Assembly (NCBI GenBank): GCA_945868725.1
Contig: CAMBMU010000015.1
Location: forward strand, 1-42,098
Reading direction: 5' to 3'
Origin: Spirosoma fluviale
Lineage (GTDB): Bacteria; Bacteroidota; Bacteroidia; Cytophagales; Cyclobacteriaceae
DNA length: 42,098 bases
Made by a program: the position numbers and the translations under genes. Shown in pieces: positions 24,413 to 33,947 of the stretch. The notes below the pieces were generated by a model that saw only the letters and a program-made list of their open reading frames with translations, was not told the DNA's origin and searched no databases. Position 1 is the first letter of the stretch. Every line of letters begins with the position of its first letter.

Positions 24413-26338
24413 ATGCGTAATTCCCTCGAAGAAATTAAGGTAGGCCTCAAGCTCTTGCAACTGGAGCGTCAAGAGGATCTGGCTCAGTACAAAAAGAAGT
24501 TTCTCAACACCACCATCGCGGACAAAAAGAAAGAGGGCATCACCTGGCATCCGATCTTACTCAAAAAAACGAAGATAGGGTTGGGCGAGCGGCTCATCAT
24601 CGAAGTGGAGCGTACCGATACCAATTACCCTTCTTCCTTCAGTTCAGGCAAGTCTGTTTCTTTTTTTTCCACCCAGGATGGTTGCCATAGCCCTGAGTTT
24701 CGAGTGAATGGAGTAGTCAATCAGGCCAAAAAAGATACCCTCATCGTCACGCTGCAGGCGGATGAGGTGCCGGAATGGATGGATTCAGGTAGGCTTGGTG
24801 TGGATTTGCTTTTTGACGAGGCCAGCTACAGAGAGATGGAGTCCGCACTGAAAAAACTGCTGGTAACCGAGGAACCACAGCTCCTAAAATTTAGGGATTT
24901 GGTCTATGGGGAAGGCCGTCCTGTTTTTGGGGATGAAGTAAAAATTGACCTACCCGAATTGAATTTTTCCCAAGTGCTGGCCTGCCAAAAGATGGAAGCT
25001 GCCCAAGATATGGCGGTAGTTCATGGCCCTCCAGGCACGGGCAAGACCACCACGTTGATCGCGGCGATTTCTCGTGCGACACGGTCTAATCAGCGGATTT
25101 TGGTTTGTGCTCCCAGCAATGCAGCCGTAGACTTGCTCGTAGAAAAGCTGATCGACCGTGGCATTTCTACCCTTCGATTAGGTCACCCTGCTCGCGTGGA
25201 GGAGAAAATCCTCAACCAGACCCTAGATGCCAAGATTGCCTTGCACGACAGCTACCGTGACCTGAAGAAGCTACGTAAGGAGACCGAGTCCTATCTGCAG
25301 TTGGCCAAGCAGTACAAACGAAATTTTGGACCCGAAGAGCGGGCGCAGCGCAAGCTCCTCTATCAGGAAGTGAGCCGTATCCGAGAACTTGCGGAGCATC
25401 TGGAGGACTACATTCGATCTGATGTGTACCAGAAGACCCAAGTATTTGCAAGTACCCTGGTGGGTGCAGGATCGCATCACCTCAAAGGGATGGTTTTTGA
25501 TTTGGTATTTATCGATGAAGCGGCGCAAGGCTTGGAGGCCGCAACCTGGATTCCGATGCTAAAAGCTAGGAAAGTGGTTTTTGCCGGCGACCATTGCCAG
25601 CTTCCTCCCACCATCAAGTCCATCGATGCGGCTAGGCAGGGGCTCTCCACTACCTTGTTTGAAAAAATGATTCAGCGGCATCCCCAGGCTGCGCAAATGC
25701 TGCAGGTGCAGTACCGCATGCCGGAAGTGATCATGGGTTTTTCGAATCAGCAGTTTTATGAGGGAAAACTCCAGGCGGCAGAGACGACTCAAGCGCATGC
25801 TTTTTCTCCGGATGAACACGTAATGGAGTGGGTCGATACGGCAGGGGCGGGTTACAGCGATCAGGTAGAATCCGAAAGCCTCAGTACCTTCAACCCCGAG
25901 GAGGCACAGTTTGCTTGCCAGTACCTCAATGATACTATTCTTCGCTTAGGATTTGGACTTTTTAAAGAAAAGGGATGGACTATTGGCCTGATTGCCCCGT
26001 ATTCCGCTCAGGTGCGGAAGATACGCCACTTGATTTTTGAGACCTATGAATTCCCCAATTTGAAGGCCTTTGCGGATATGATTACCATCGACACGGTAGA
26101 TGGATTTCAGGGGCAGGAGCGGGACCTTATGCTGCTTTCCATGACGCGTTCCAACGAACGGGGAGAGATTGGTTTTCTTTCTGATAAGCGCCGCATGAAC
26201 GTGGCCTTGACCCGAGCGAAGCGTAAACTGGTAGTGGTGGGGGACAGCAGCACCCTGGCACAGCACCCATTTTTTGATTCCCTGCTTCGCTATGTCGAGG
26301 AAAATGGAAGCTACAAAAGCGTGTGGGAATTTCTATAA
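24413..26338 (+). CDS. Upf1/IGHMBP2-like superfamily 1B helicase
   Basis: This 641-residue protein is a Superfamily 1 helicase of the Upf1-like group, expected to unwind DNA or RNA using ATP. The ATG at 24413 (MRNSLEEIKVGLKLLQLERQ) is preferred; the GTG at 24377 would place residues in the promoter region. Motifs: Walker A G205-PPGTGK-T212, Walker B D368EAA, GDHCQLPPT, QYRMPEVIM, TVDGFQGQERD and VALTRAKRKLVVVGD. An N-terminal beta-barrel-like region (about 60-150) and a charged coiled-coil insertion (about 285-340) separate the motifs as in IGHMBP2. It ends 4 bp from the stop of the convergent RNA helicase gene. Confidence 0.93.
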   Translation: MRNSLEEIKVGLKLLQLERQEDLAQYKKKFLNTTIADKKKEGITWHPILLKKTKIGLGERLIIEVERTDTNYPSSFSSGKSVSFFSTQDGCHSPEFRVNGVVNQAKKDTLIVTLQADEVPEWMDSGRLGVDLLFDEASYREMESALKKLLVTEEPQLLKFRDLVYGEGRPVFGDEVKIDLPELNFSQVLACQKMEAAQDMAVVHGPPGTGKTTTLIAAISRATRSNQRILVCAPSNAAVDLLVEKLIDRGISTLRLGHPARVEEKILNQTLDAKIALHDSYRDLKKLRKETESYLQLAKQYKRNFGPEERAQRKLLYQEVSRIRELAEHLEDYIRSDVYQKTQVFASTLVGAGSHHLKGMVFDLVFIDEAAQGLEAATWIPMLKARKVVFAGDHCQLPPTIKSIDAARQGLSTTLFEKMIQRHPQAAQMLQVQYRMPEVIMGFSNQQFYEGKLQAAETTQAHAFSPDEHVMEWVDTAGAGYSDQVESESLSTFNPEEAQFACQYLNDTILRLGFGLFKEKGWTIGLIAPYSAQVRKIRHLIFETYEFPNLKAFADMITIDTVDGFQGQERDLMLLSMTRSNERGEIGFLSDKRRMNVALTRAKRKLVVVGDSSTLAQHPFFDSLLRYVEENGSYKSVWEFL

Positions 26339-26342
26339 GTGC

Positions 26343-27509
26343 TTATTCGCTGGGAGCTTCTTCTGGCTCCGAACTTTCTTTACCAAAGGCTTCGGCAGGC
26401 ACCAAAGTCACCCACTTCCCCATTTTCTTTTGAATAACCTTGAAATGATGTTGCTCCTCTGGGGTAATGAGGCTAATCGCATGGCCAGTGGCTCCTGCTC
26501 TTCCCGTACGACCGATCCGGTGGATGTAATCCTTTGGTGAGCGAGGGAGTTCGTAGTTGATCACTAGGGGCAATCCTTGAATATCGATGCCTCGCGCTGC
26601 CAGGTCGGTGGCTACAAGTACTCTTGTTTTACCAGATTTAAACTTGGCCAGGGCTTCTGTGCGTGCTCCTTGGCTTTTGTCTCCGTGAAATGCAACTGCC
26701 TGAATGCCATTTTTATTCAATTTCACGACCATATTATCCGCAGTGCGGATGGAAGAGGCAAAAACTAAGATTTGTTTCCAATCTCCTGACTGAATCAGCT
26801 GACGCAAGAAGGGTCCTTTGGATTCGGGACTTACGCGGTAAGCTTCCTGATGGATGGCATCTGGGGTGAAGTCCGTCGGCGCAACTTGAATTTCAACAGG
26901 GTTTTTGAGGAGTTGCTGGATAAGAGAAGCTAGTTCCTGGTCTTGGGTAGCAGAGAATAGAAGCGTTTGTTTCTTTTTTGGAGTCAGTTCCAGGAGGTGA
27001 TCCATCTCTTCTCGGAAGCCCATCTGCAGCATTTTGTCGGCTTCGTCAAGGACCAATGTTTGAATGCGTCCTATGCCTACCGCATTTCGGCCTACCAAGT
27101 CAATGAGTCTTCCCGGGGTAGCAATTAGGATTTCGACACCCCCCAATTTCATCATTTGGGGATTGATCGATACGCCTCCAAAAATAGCGAGGGACTTGAT
27201 GCGTCGGGGAAGGAATCGACTGAAGTTTTCGGTCACTTCTGCCACCTGTATCGCCAATTCCCGGGTGGGCACGAGCACCAAAACGGGTACCTGTCGGTCT
27301 CGAGGAGCTTCATGGGGAAGAAGCAGTTGGAGTATAGGAAGGATGTAGGCTGCAGTTTTTCCAGAGCCTGTGGGTGCTAGACCTAGGATGTCTTTTTGTT
27401 GCAAAACTGCAGGGATTGCCTCCACCTGAATGGGATAGGGGGTATCGTAGTTGGCTCGTTGAATAGCCGTCAACAGTGCAGGGGAAAGACCTAGGTCGGA
27501 AAAATGCAT
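26343..27509 (-). CDS. rhlE: DEAD-box RNA helicase, RhlE-like
   Basis: This 388-residue ATP-dependent RNA helicase probably acts in RNA remodelling or ribosome assembly. The start at 27509 (MHFSDLGLSPALLTAI) gives the normal RhlE-type N-terminus; upstream in-frame sequence reads like non-coding DNA. Motifs: Q-motif in YDTPYPIQ, Walker A APTGSGKT (45-52), PTRELAIQ, TPGRLIDL, DEAD box LVLDEADKM, SAT in LLFSAT, RGIDIQGLPLV and HRIGRTGRAG. The C-terminus is short, with an acidic Glu/Pro/Ser tail, lacking the long basic tail of many RhlE proteins. A TAACTTTG box (27525-27532, minus strand) ends 15 bases before the start. Confidence 0.95.
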   Translation of the reverse strand: MHFSDLGLSPALLTAIQRANYDTPYPIQVEAIPAVLQQKDILGLAPTGSGKTAAYILPILQLLLPHEAPRDRQVPVLVLVPTRELAIQVAEVTENFSRFLPRRIKSLAIFGGVSINPQMMKLGGVEILIATPGRLIDLVGRNAVGIGRIQTLVLDEADKMLQMGFREEMDHLLELTPKKKQTLLFSATQDQELASLIQQLLKNPVEIQVAPTDFTPDAIHQEAYRVSPESKGPFLRQLIQSGDWKQILVFASSIRTADNMVVKLNKNGIQAVAFHGDKSQGARTEALAKFKSGKTRVLVATDLAARGIDIQGLPLVINYELPRSPKDYIHRIGRTGRAGATGHAISLITPEEQHHFKVIQKKMGKWVTLVPAEAFGKESSEPEEAPSE

Positions 27510-27630
27510 AATAGGTATTTTGCACAAAGTTAGGAGAAGTATGGAGAAGCCTTTCCTTTTTCCTCTCAGGTGAATCAAACTATGCGTTTGCAAATAGGAA
27601 TACTTCCATTTGATGATTTCTTCTTGTAAA

Positions 27631-27665
27631 TCAGAAGAATAAAAACCAAATTAGTTTTCTTCTGA
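27631..27665. promoter_or_regulatory. Hairpin upstream of the cytochrome lipoprotein gene
   Basis: TCAGAAGAA (27631-27639) and TTCTTCTGA (27657-27665) are a perfect 9-bp inverted repeat, with AAAAC/GTTTT complementarity inside the 17-base centre. It lies in the 210-bp divergent region, 54 bp before the lipoprotein ATG. Operator or structured leader cannot be decided. Confidence 0.45.
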
Positions 27666-27719
27666 ATGAGTTGGATTCATTCTTTCTCATTTGCTCAAAC
27701 CCAAAATACCTGATTGACT

Positions 27720-30263
27720 ATGTTTCGAGGTTCCCTGTTGACTTGTGCGGTTGGTGCGATACTTTGTTTGTCCTGTAAAGATTCCGGACCTCTTCCGGAA
27801 ACACCAGACAGTCCTGCCCGGACTGCGGAGGAGGAGTTGAAAACTTTTCAAATTGAATCCGGATTCGAAGTTCAGTTAGTGGCTTCAGAACCTTTAGTCG
27901 AATCTCCTGTAATCATTCATTTTGATGAAGACGGACGACTTTGGGTGGTAGAAATGCGCGGCTACATGAGTGATATTGAAGGCTCGGAGGAGAATCAACC
28001 TGTTGGTTCTGTCGCAATTCTAGAGGATACCGACGGCGATGGCCTGATGGACAAGCGGACGGTATATCTGGATTCGCTGATTATGCCGAGAGCCTTGGGT
28101 TTGTTCAAAAATGGAGCCTTGGTTGCAGAGAACAATAAGCTGTGGCTCACTCAAGATCTCGATGGAGACTGGAAAGCAGATTCCAAAATTTTACTAGATT
28201 CGACCTATTCTGCCAATGGAATTCCCGAGCATTCCGACAATGGTTTTGTGCGGAATTCCGACAATTGGTATTACAGTGCCAAATCACGTCTTCGGTATCG
28301 CTTTCAAGACGAGGCGTGGATTCGTGACACCACTGAGTTTCGTGGGCAATGGGGGATTTCTCAGGATGATGAGGGTCGTTTGATTTACAATTACAACTGG
28401 TCCCAACTTCATGGAGATCTAGTACCAGCCAATTATTTATCCCGAAATAAAAACCACAAACCTTCCACTGGCATAGACCATGGCTTGACGATTGATCGAA
28501 AGGTATTTCCCATCCGATCCAATCCCGCTGTAAACAGGGGGTATATTCCCGGCACGCTAGATTCTGCTGGACGTCTTTTTGAATTTAGTTCAGCCTGTGC
28601 ACCGACGGTCTATCGCAGTCAGCTTTTCCCCAAGGAATATCATGGGAATGTCTTCGTGCTAGAAAATGCCGGAAATATCGTCAAGCGGAATGTAGTGACC
28701 GAAAAAGGAGTTTTTCTTGAAGCACATGACCCAAATCCAGGTACTGAATTTTTTGCTTCCACAGATGAGCGATTCCGTCCTGTGTATGCCACGGTTGGGC
28801 CAGATGGCGGATTTTACCTCGCTGATATGTATCAAGGAATTGTCCAGTATGGCTCTTACATGACTCCATATTTAAAAGAACAAACCCTTAAGCGAGGTTT
28901 GGATTCGCCGGGTCATATGGGGCGAATTTGGAGGGTAGTTCCTAAAGGATTTGATCCCAAAAAGGCTCCAAAGCTTTCGCAAGCAAGCATACAGGACTTG
29001 GTCCAATATCTTTCCCATCAAGATGGCTGGTTTCGGGATATGGCACAGCGGCTTTTGGTAGAAAAAAATGATCCTAATTCTGTGGGGCCTCTAGAAGATC
29101 TGGTAAAAAATGGAAAATCTGAGTTAGGGCGATTCCATGCACTTTGGACCTTGGAAGGAATGGGGAAAGTCAATGCTCCTCTTTTGCTCGAAGTATTGAA
29201 AAACGGGACTGACCTGCTCAAGACTACAGTACTGAGACAATTAGAAATTTCGGCTGCAAAAGATCCCGGGATTTTGCGCCAACTGGAAGCTATCGCAATT
29301 GATCTGGCTGACAAAGCTTCTGACAAACTTGCACTACAATTGGCGCTGAGTTCGGAGATTTTTTCACCCGAAGTCAAGATTAATTTTTTAAGCCAAATCA
29401 TCGACGACTATAGTCATTTAGCGTTGATAAGGGATGCCGTTATGAGTAGTCTGGAGGATCAAGAGTATCATTTTTTACAAAAAATAATGACTACTAAAAC
29501 CTGGACAGAGGCCAATCCAGATCGGGAAGTTTTCCTAGAAATGCTCACCTCAGCCATCATTAATAACAGGGAGCAGGCAGAGATTACTGGACTTTTGGCT
29601 ATTTCGGATTCAAAGGAAATGGGCTGGAAAGAATCTGTCATCCTTGCAGGTATGGCTATTCAGGCAGGGGACATTGATCAACCCGGTCTGGTGGTACTAC
29701 AAAGCGAACCTTCCATTTTCAAACGGACTGATTTGCCCATTAATCAGAATAGAATGGCGATGTTGAAGCGCCTTTTCTCCTGGCCTGGCTATCAGCCTTC
29801 CGCAAAATTAATTTCTACTGGAAATTTGGATGAAAAAGCCATGAAGCAATTTGCCGACGGACGCCAGAAGTATTTGGTCTCCTGTGCAGGTTGTCATGGA
29901 AATAATGGAAAAGGTGCGGCTCGAATGGGCCCTCCATTAGCAGGTTCTGAATGGGTGGTTGGAGATGAAGTCCGGCTTTCGCTGATTATGCTGCATGGAT
30001 TGGAAGGTCCGGTCGAAGTGGCCGGAAAAAAATATGATGCCCCTGAGATTTTGCCGGTAATGCCTTCCCATTCGACGATGGATGATGCGGTGATTGCCTC
30101 TATTCTTACCTACATTCGAAATGAATGGGGCAATGAAGCACCACCTGTAAGCGGTAGGACAGTAGGTTCCACCCGTCACTTGAATCAGGGCAGGGTATAT
30201 CCTTGGTCTGCTGCCGAACTCAAAAAGCACATGGAAAGACTTGTATCCAATTCCAAACCCTAA
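27720..30263 (+). CDS. PVC-type membrane-bound dehydrogenase lipoprotein with cytochrome c domain
   Basis: This 847-residue protein starts at the ATG at 27720 with a lipoprotein signal ending LCLSC, so it is lipid-anchored. The N-terminal half (about 45-400) resembles the putative membrane-bound dehydrogenase domain (TIGR02604-like beta-propeller, with segments FEVQLVASEPLVESPV and ILEDTDGDGLMDKRTVY). A helical HEAT-like region (about 410-690) follows, and then a cytochrome c domain with heme motif C722-A-G-C725-H726. Such proteins are thought to oxidise sugars or other organics at the envelope, but substrates are mostly untested. The downstream isomerase gene starts 7 bp away, indicating one operon. 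Confidence 0.88.
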   Translation: MFRGSLLTCAVGAILCLSCKDSGPLPETPDSPARTAEEELKTFQIESGFEVQLVASEPLVESPVIIHFDEDGRLWVVEMRGYMSDIEGSEENQPVGSVAILEDTDGDGLMDKRTVYLDSLIMPRALGLFKNGALVAENNKLWLTQDLDGDWKADSKILLDSTYSANGIPEHSDNGFVRNSDNWYYSAKSRLRYRFQDEAWIRDTTEFRGQWGISQDDEGRLIYNYNWSQLHGDLVPANYLSRNKNHKPSTGIDHGLTIDRKVFPIRSNPAVNRGYIPGTLDSAGRLFEFSSACAPTVYRSQLFPKEYHGNVFVLENAGNIVKRNVVTEKGVFLEAHDPNPGTEFFASTDERFRPVYATVGPDGGFYLADMYQGIVQYGSYMTPYLKEQTLKRGLDSPGHMGRIWRVVPKGFDPKKAPKLSQASIQDLVQYLSHQDGWFRDMAQRLLVEKNDPNSVGPLEDLVKNGKSELGRFHALWTLEGMGKVNAPLLLEVLKNGTDLLKTTVLRQLEISAAKDPGILRQLEAIAIDLADKASDKLALQLALSSEIFSPEVKINFLSQIIDDYSHLALIRDAVMSSLEDQEYHFLQKIMTTKTWTEANPDREVFLEMLTSAIINNREQAEITGLLAISDSKEMGWKESVILAGMAIQAGDIDQPGLVVLQSEPSIFKRTDLPINQNRMAMLKRLFSWPGYQPSAKLISTGNLDEKAMKQFADGRQKYLVSCAGCHGNNGKGAARMGPPLAGSEWVVGDEVRLSLIMLHGLEGPVEVAGKKYDAPEILPVMPSHSTMDDAVIASILTYIRNEWGNEAPPVSGRTVGSTRHLNQGRVYPWSAAELKKHMERLVSNSKP

Positions 30264-30269
30264 CCCAAA

Positions 30270-31373
30270 ATGTCCCAGCCAATGGAGTCTATTGTTAGCA
30301 CTAAAGAATTTTCCTCTGGTAGGAGGGAGTTTTTGATAAAGTCGGGACTTGCGACTGCCGCCATGAGTTTTCCTTTTTCGGTTTTGCCGCAAAGTTTAAA
30401 AGGTGTACCGATGGGAGTAGTCGTTCATTCCTATGGGAATCGCTACGGATCCAAGGTGGAAAGTACCAAGTATCCAGGATTCCAAAATGCACTAGATTTC
30501 ATGTGGCATTGTCATTCAATTGGTGCAGGAGGAATTCAGACCCTAGTAGGCGGATGGTCGGAAGACTTCGCTAGAAAAGTCCGGGGTGAGCGAGAAAAGC
30601 TAGGAATGTATTTGGAGGGAAGCATCGGTCTTCCTCAAAGTGAAACCGATGTTTTGAGATTTGAAAAAGAGGTTCTTTTAGCCAAAGAAGCCGGGGCAAG
30701 TATATTGAGGACGGTTTGTTTAAGTGGTAGACGCTATGAAAATTTCAAGTCGAAACAGGAGTGGAATGAATTCAAAATAAATGCAACGAAGGCACTTCAA
30801 TTAGCAGAACCCATAGTTCGAAAACACAAAGTGAAGCTAGCAGTAGAGAATCATAAGGATTGGAAAGCTGCCGAACTCGCTCAACTCATTCAAAGCCTTG
30901 GAAGTGAATGGGTAGGGGTTACCCTGGACTTTGGAAACAATGTCTCGCTGCTCGAGGAACCCATGGAAGTGATCCGGACTTTGGCTCCTTTTGCATTTTC
31001 CACCCATGTGAAAGATATGGGAGTTAAAGCATACTCGGATGGATTTTTGTTATCAGAGGTGCCACTGGGGGCGGGAATTGTAGATTTAAAAGAAGCGATA
31101 ACCTTGTGCCAAAAATACAATCCTGCGATGACCTTTAGTTTGGAAATGATTACTCGAGATCCTTTGCAAATCCCCTGTTTGGAAGAAAGTTACTGGACAA
31201 CTTTTGAAAATCCATCCGCACAGGATCTGGCAAAAATCTTGAGGTTGGTACGTGACAAACCTTATCCTAATTCCCTTCCTGAGGTAAAAAACCTTAGCGC
31301 TGAAGAAAAGCTTGCCTTCGAAGAGGAGAATGTGTTGAAGTGTCTTGCTTATTCTAAATCCCAACTTCTGTAA
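30270..31373 (+). CDS. Tat-exported xylose-isomerase-like TIM-barrel protein (sugar isomerase/epimerase family)
   Basis: This 367-residue protein carries a twin-arginine signal (G-R18-R19-E-F-L-I-K, then a hydrophobic stretch LATAAMSFPFSVLPQ), so it is probably exported folded with its metal. The AP-endonuclease-2/xylose-isomerase-like barrel follows, with likely metal ligands in VENHKD (Glu), LDFGN (Asp), STHVKD (His) and SLEMI (Glu). These enzymes isomerise, epimerise or dehydrate sugars. The export signal and adjacency to the cytochrome dehydrogenase lipoprotein suggest a periplasmic step on an oxidised sugar. Exact substrate unknown. Starts at 30270 and 30282 are both possible. Confidence 0.85.
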   Translation: MSQPMESIVSTKEFSSGRREFLIKSGLATAAMSFPFSVLPQSLKGVPMGVVVHSYGNRYGSKVESTKYPGFQNALDFMWHCHSIGAGGIQTLVGGWSEDFARKVRGEREKLGMYLEGSIGLPQSETDVLRFEKEVLLAKEAGASILRTVCLSGRRYENFKSKQEWNEFKINATKALQLAEPIVRKHKVKLAVENHKDWKAAELAQLIQSLGSEWVGVTLDFGNNVSLLEEPMEVIRTLAPFAFSTHVKDMGVKAYSDGFLLSEVPLGAGIVDLKEAITLCQKYNPAMTFSLEMITRDPLQIPCLEESYWTTFENPSAQDLAKILRLVRDKPYPNSLPEVKNLSAEEKLAFEEENVLKCLAYSKSQLL

Positions 31374-31467
31374 AAATTCATTTTGAGTGGTGAGTAGTAA
31401 CCATGGACTTTATGAACTACTTACAATTTACGCTTCATCCTAGTTACAAATTCAAAAGAACAAAACC

Positions 31468-32262
31468 ATGCTCCAATTCGACCTATCCCAACTCCCTGGA
31501 ATCGCTCTTTTTTCACTCAAAGGTAAATCTGCCATTATCACCGGAGGTACCAAAGGCCTTGGATTAGCTATGGCTGCCGGACTGGCTTCAGCTGGTGCCA
31601 ATGTAATGCTTGTGAGTCGCATGGCTTCCGATGGGGATGCCGCTGCTGCTGAGATTGCTTCTCAGTATGGGGTCAAAGCGATGACTTTCGCTGCAGATGT
31701 TGTAAATAAATCCGCCATGGAAGCCATGGCAAAAACAGCTTTTGAGGCTTTTGGATCAATTGATATCCTGATCAATTCAGCGGGGATCAATATTCGGGGA
31801 GCAATTGATGAGTTGAGTCATGAAGACTTTACCAGTGTGATGGACGTAAATGTCACCGGAACCTGGTTGGCCAATCGTGCAGTGACTCCCTATATGAAGG
31901 AAAAAAATAAAGGGTCAATCATCAATCTCGCCAGTACCTTAGGCTTGGTGGGACTTTCTAACCGAACCCCTTATGCTTCGAGTAAGGGAGCGGTGGTACA
32001 GATGACTCGCGCTTTGGCTTTGGAATTGGCACCATGGAAAATTACCGTAAATGCGATTTGTCCGGGTCCATTTTTGACTGAGATGAATATTCCGATTGCG
32101 GATACCGAGGAGGGAAAAAAGTTTATAGTCGGTGCCACTGCCTTGGGACGTTGGGCTGAACTGAAAGAAATTCAGGGAGCAGCGATTTTTCTAGCTTCAG
32201 ATGCTGCTACTTACCTTGTAGGATCAATGCTCACTGTGGATGGGGGATGGACAGCCCGATAA
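31468..32262 (+). CDS. Classical SDR oxidoreductase
   Basis: This 264-residue short-chain dehydrogenase/reductase has an intact site: TGGTKGLG cofactor motif, NSAG, Ser156, Tyr169 and Lys173 (YASSK), and a C-terminal SMLTVDGGWTAR. It resembles gluconate 5-dehydrogenase and glucose 1-dehydrogenase-type enzymes. The substrate is not fixed by sequence. There is no signal peptide, so it is cytosolic, unlike the two upstream products. It is 94 bp after the isomerase gene and converges with the GntP permease gene. A role in reducing or oxidising a hexonate imported by that permease is a reasonable context inference. Confidence 0.9.
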   Translation: MLQFDLSQLPGIALFSLKGKSAIITGGTKGLGLAMAAGLASAGANVMLVSRMASDGDAAAAEIASQYGVKAMTFAADVVNKSAMEAMAKTAFEAFGSIDILINSAGINIRGAIDELSHEDFTSVMDVNVTGTWLANRAVTPYMKEKNKGSIINLASTLGLVGLSNRTPYASSKGAVVQMTRALALELAPWKITVNAICPGPFLTEMNIPIADTEEGKKFIVGATALGRWAELKEIQGAAIFLASDAATYLVGSMLTVDGGWTAR

Positions 32263-32341
32263 AGCGCGAACTGTGCGGTGAGAAACCTCAATTAACACAT
32301 GGCATTCAACTTATCATCGGTCATCTTGCATCTGACCACTA

Positions 32342-33673
32342 TCATACCACTACTAAAGTCAAGACAAAGATTAATAAAATTGCAGTTACTCCAGCGATTA
32401 AGGTGCCTAGGCTATGAGACATATTTCCCTGCTTGATGCTCATGCCTGAAAGTTGAGTGACCACCCAAAACCCGCTGTCATTGGCGTGGGAAATGCAGAG
32501 CGAGCCTGCCCCAATTGCAAGTGCAGTGAAGACTTTCATTGTTTCAGAATCTAGTCCTAACTGCCCCAAAATTGGCGCTATAATTGACGCGGTGGTGATC
32601 ATTGCGACGGTCGTCGATCCCTGTGCTGTTTTTAGTGCAAACGCAATCAAAAAAGGTAGAAATATCCCCCAATTTGCATCACTCATGTTAGAAGTGACTA
32701 GGTCGCCGACTCCTGAATTTTGGAGCATTTTTCCAAATACTGAACCTGCTCCGGTAATCAAAATAACCGGGGCAGCAAGGAGTATTGATTCCCCAATCCA
32801 ACCCGAGGAGGATAGAAGTTTGCGGTCAAACTTTTTTGGTAAAGTGAAAGACAAAAGCGCACCAATCAACAAGGAAATGACCGGAGAACCTATGAATTGA
32901 ATCGCCTGGGTATACGCGCTTTCCCCAAAAGGCTTGGTAGGATAATTCGCGATAGAGGCCAGAATAATCAGGATCAATGGAATGATTACAGGAAGCAGCG
33001 AATTGAAAAATGTTGGGAGTTCTTTCTTCTCTAATTTTTTTTCATCCGCGATTAGTTGTGGTTCAAGGGGAATCTTGACCACAAACTTATTGACAAAGAA
33101 ATAAAGTGGGATAAGTGTGATCAGTGAAACAACCATTCCCCAAATTATCATTTGACCTAAATCTGCACCTAAAATTGCTGCAGCAGCAATCGGACCGGGA
33201 GTTGGAGGTACCAATGCGTGACTTGCCATAGCCCCAAGTGAAAGAGCTACAATTGTTGCTGCGTAGGAAATCTTACTTTTTGAAGCTAATGATTTGGCAA
33301 TTGGGTTCATCATGATGATGGTACTATCCCCAAAAATCGGAACAGATAAAACCCACCCACTTAGCATCAAGGAAAGGTTGACAAATTTCTCTCCAATCCA
33401 TTTCAGAATCCGGTCTGCAATGACGATAGCACCACCCGTTTTTTCTAGAAAAGTTCCCATGATTACTCCCAAAAGAATCAAAAGACCCACACTTCCCATC
33501 ACACCACCAAATCCCTCAGAAATTGATTTGACGATAAGTTCTGTTGGCATTCGCATCATCAGCCCGTAAATAATTGCCCCTACAAAAAGTGCAAGAAATG
33601 GATGAATGTCGTATTTGACTATGGCGAGTAGGATCAAGGCCAAAGCAACCAGGAGAATCAGAAGTGTAAGCAT
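32342..33673 (-). CDS. GntP-family gluconate:H+ symporter-like permease
   Basis: This 443-residue integral membrane protein has about 12 hydrophobic segments. It belongs to the GntP family (gluconate and related hydroxy acids with protons). Recognisable parts are HPFLALFVGAIIYGL near the N-terminus, FGDSTIIMMNPIAKSLASKS, ALVPPTPGPIAAAAILGADLG and the late GSLCISHANDSGFWVV. A cytoplasmic loop around residues 210-225 is Lys/Glu-rich (IADEKKLEKKELP). It is on the opposite strand to its neighbours: convergent with the SDR gene and divergent from the GH20-like gene. D-gluconate is the default substrate of the family, but others (fructuronate, glycerate) are known. Confidence 0.93.
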   Translation of the reverse strand: MLTLLILLVALALILLAIVKYDIHPFLALFVGAIIYGLMMRMPTELIVKSISEGFGGVMGSVGLLILLGVIMGTFLEKTGGAIVIADRILKWIGEKFVNLSLMLSGWVLSVPIFGDSTIIMMNPIAKSLASKSKISYAATIVALSLGAMASHALVPPTPGPIAAAAILGADLGQMIIWGMVVSLITLIPLYFFVNKFVVKIPLEPQLIADEKKLEKKELPTFFNSLLPVIIPLILIILASIANYPTKPFGESAYTQAIQFIGSPVISLLIGALLSFTLPKKFDRKLLSSSGWIGESILLAAPVILITGAGSVFGKMLQNSGVGDLVTSNMSDANWGIFLPFLIAFALKTAQGSTTVAMITTASIIAPILGQLGLDSETMKVFTALAIGAGSLCISHANDSGFWVVTQLSGMSIKQGNMSHSLGTLIAGVTAILLIFVLTLVVV

Positions 33674-33947
33674 TTTGGGGTTTTGTTAGGCTCGAAAGAG
33701 TGGGAAGGAGAACAATTACTGTCCTACATCACCGAAAATAAAATAAATATGCAGAAAACCCAACGATTCCGCAGATTTATAGGATGGATGATTGGATGAG
33801 TGGTGTTAATTAGTTGGTTACCCAATACAATTCCAATTCTAATTTTTATTCCTTAGGTAAAAGACCAATTTTCCATTAATTTGATAAGTCAGAACAAAAA
33901 AATGTTCATAAGAGCATTTTAAATCACCTTTTCAACAAACCCAACTG
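33674..33947. other. Divergent intergenic region between the gntP-like and GH20-like genes
   Basis: These 274 bases must hold promoters for both genes. A weak hairpin GAACA/TGTTC lies near 33893-33908. I see no consensus promoter, strong palindrome or reading frame. Confidence 0.4.

Noticed and set aside
26734..26750. ATTATCCGCAGTGCGGAT, resembling the guaA-flanking repeat ends
   Set aside because: It is inside the rhlE coding sequence with conserved protein motifs and lacks the 56-bp spacing. Treated as coincidence.
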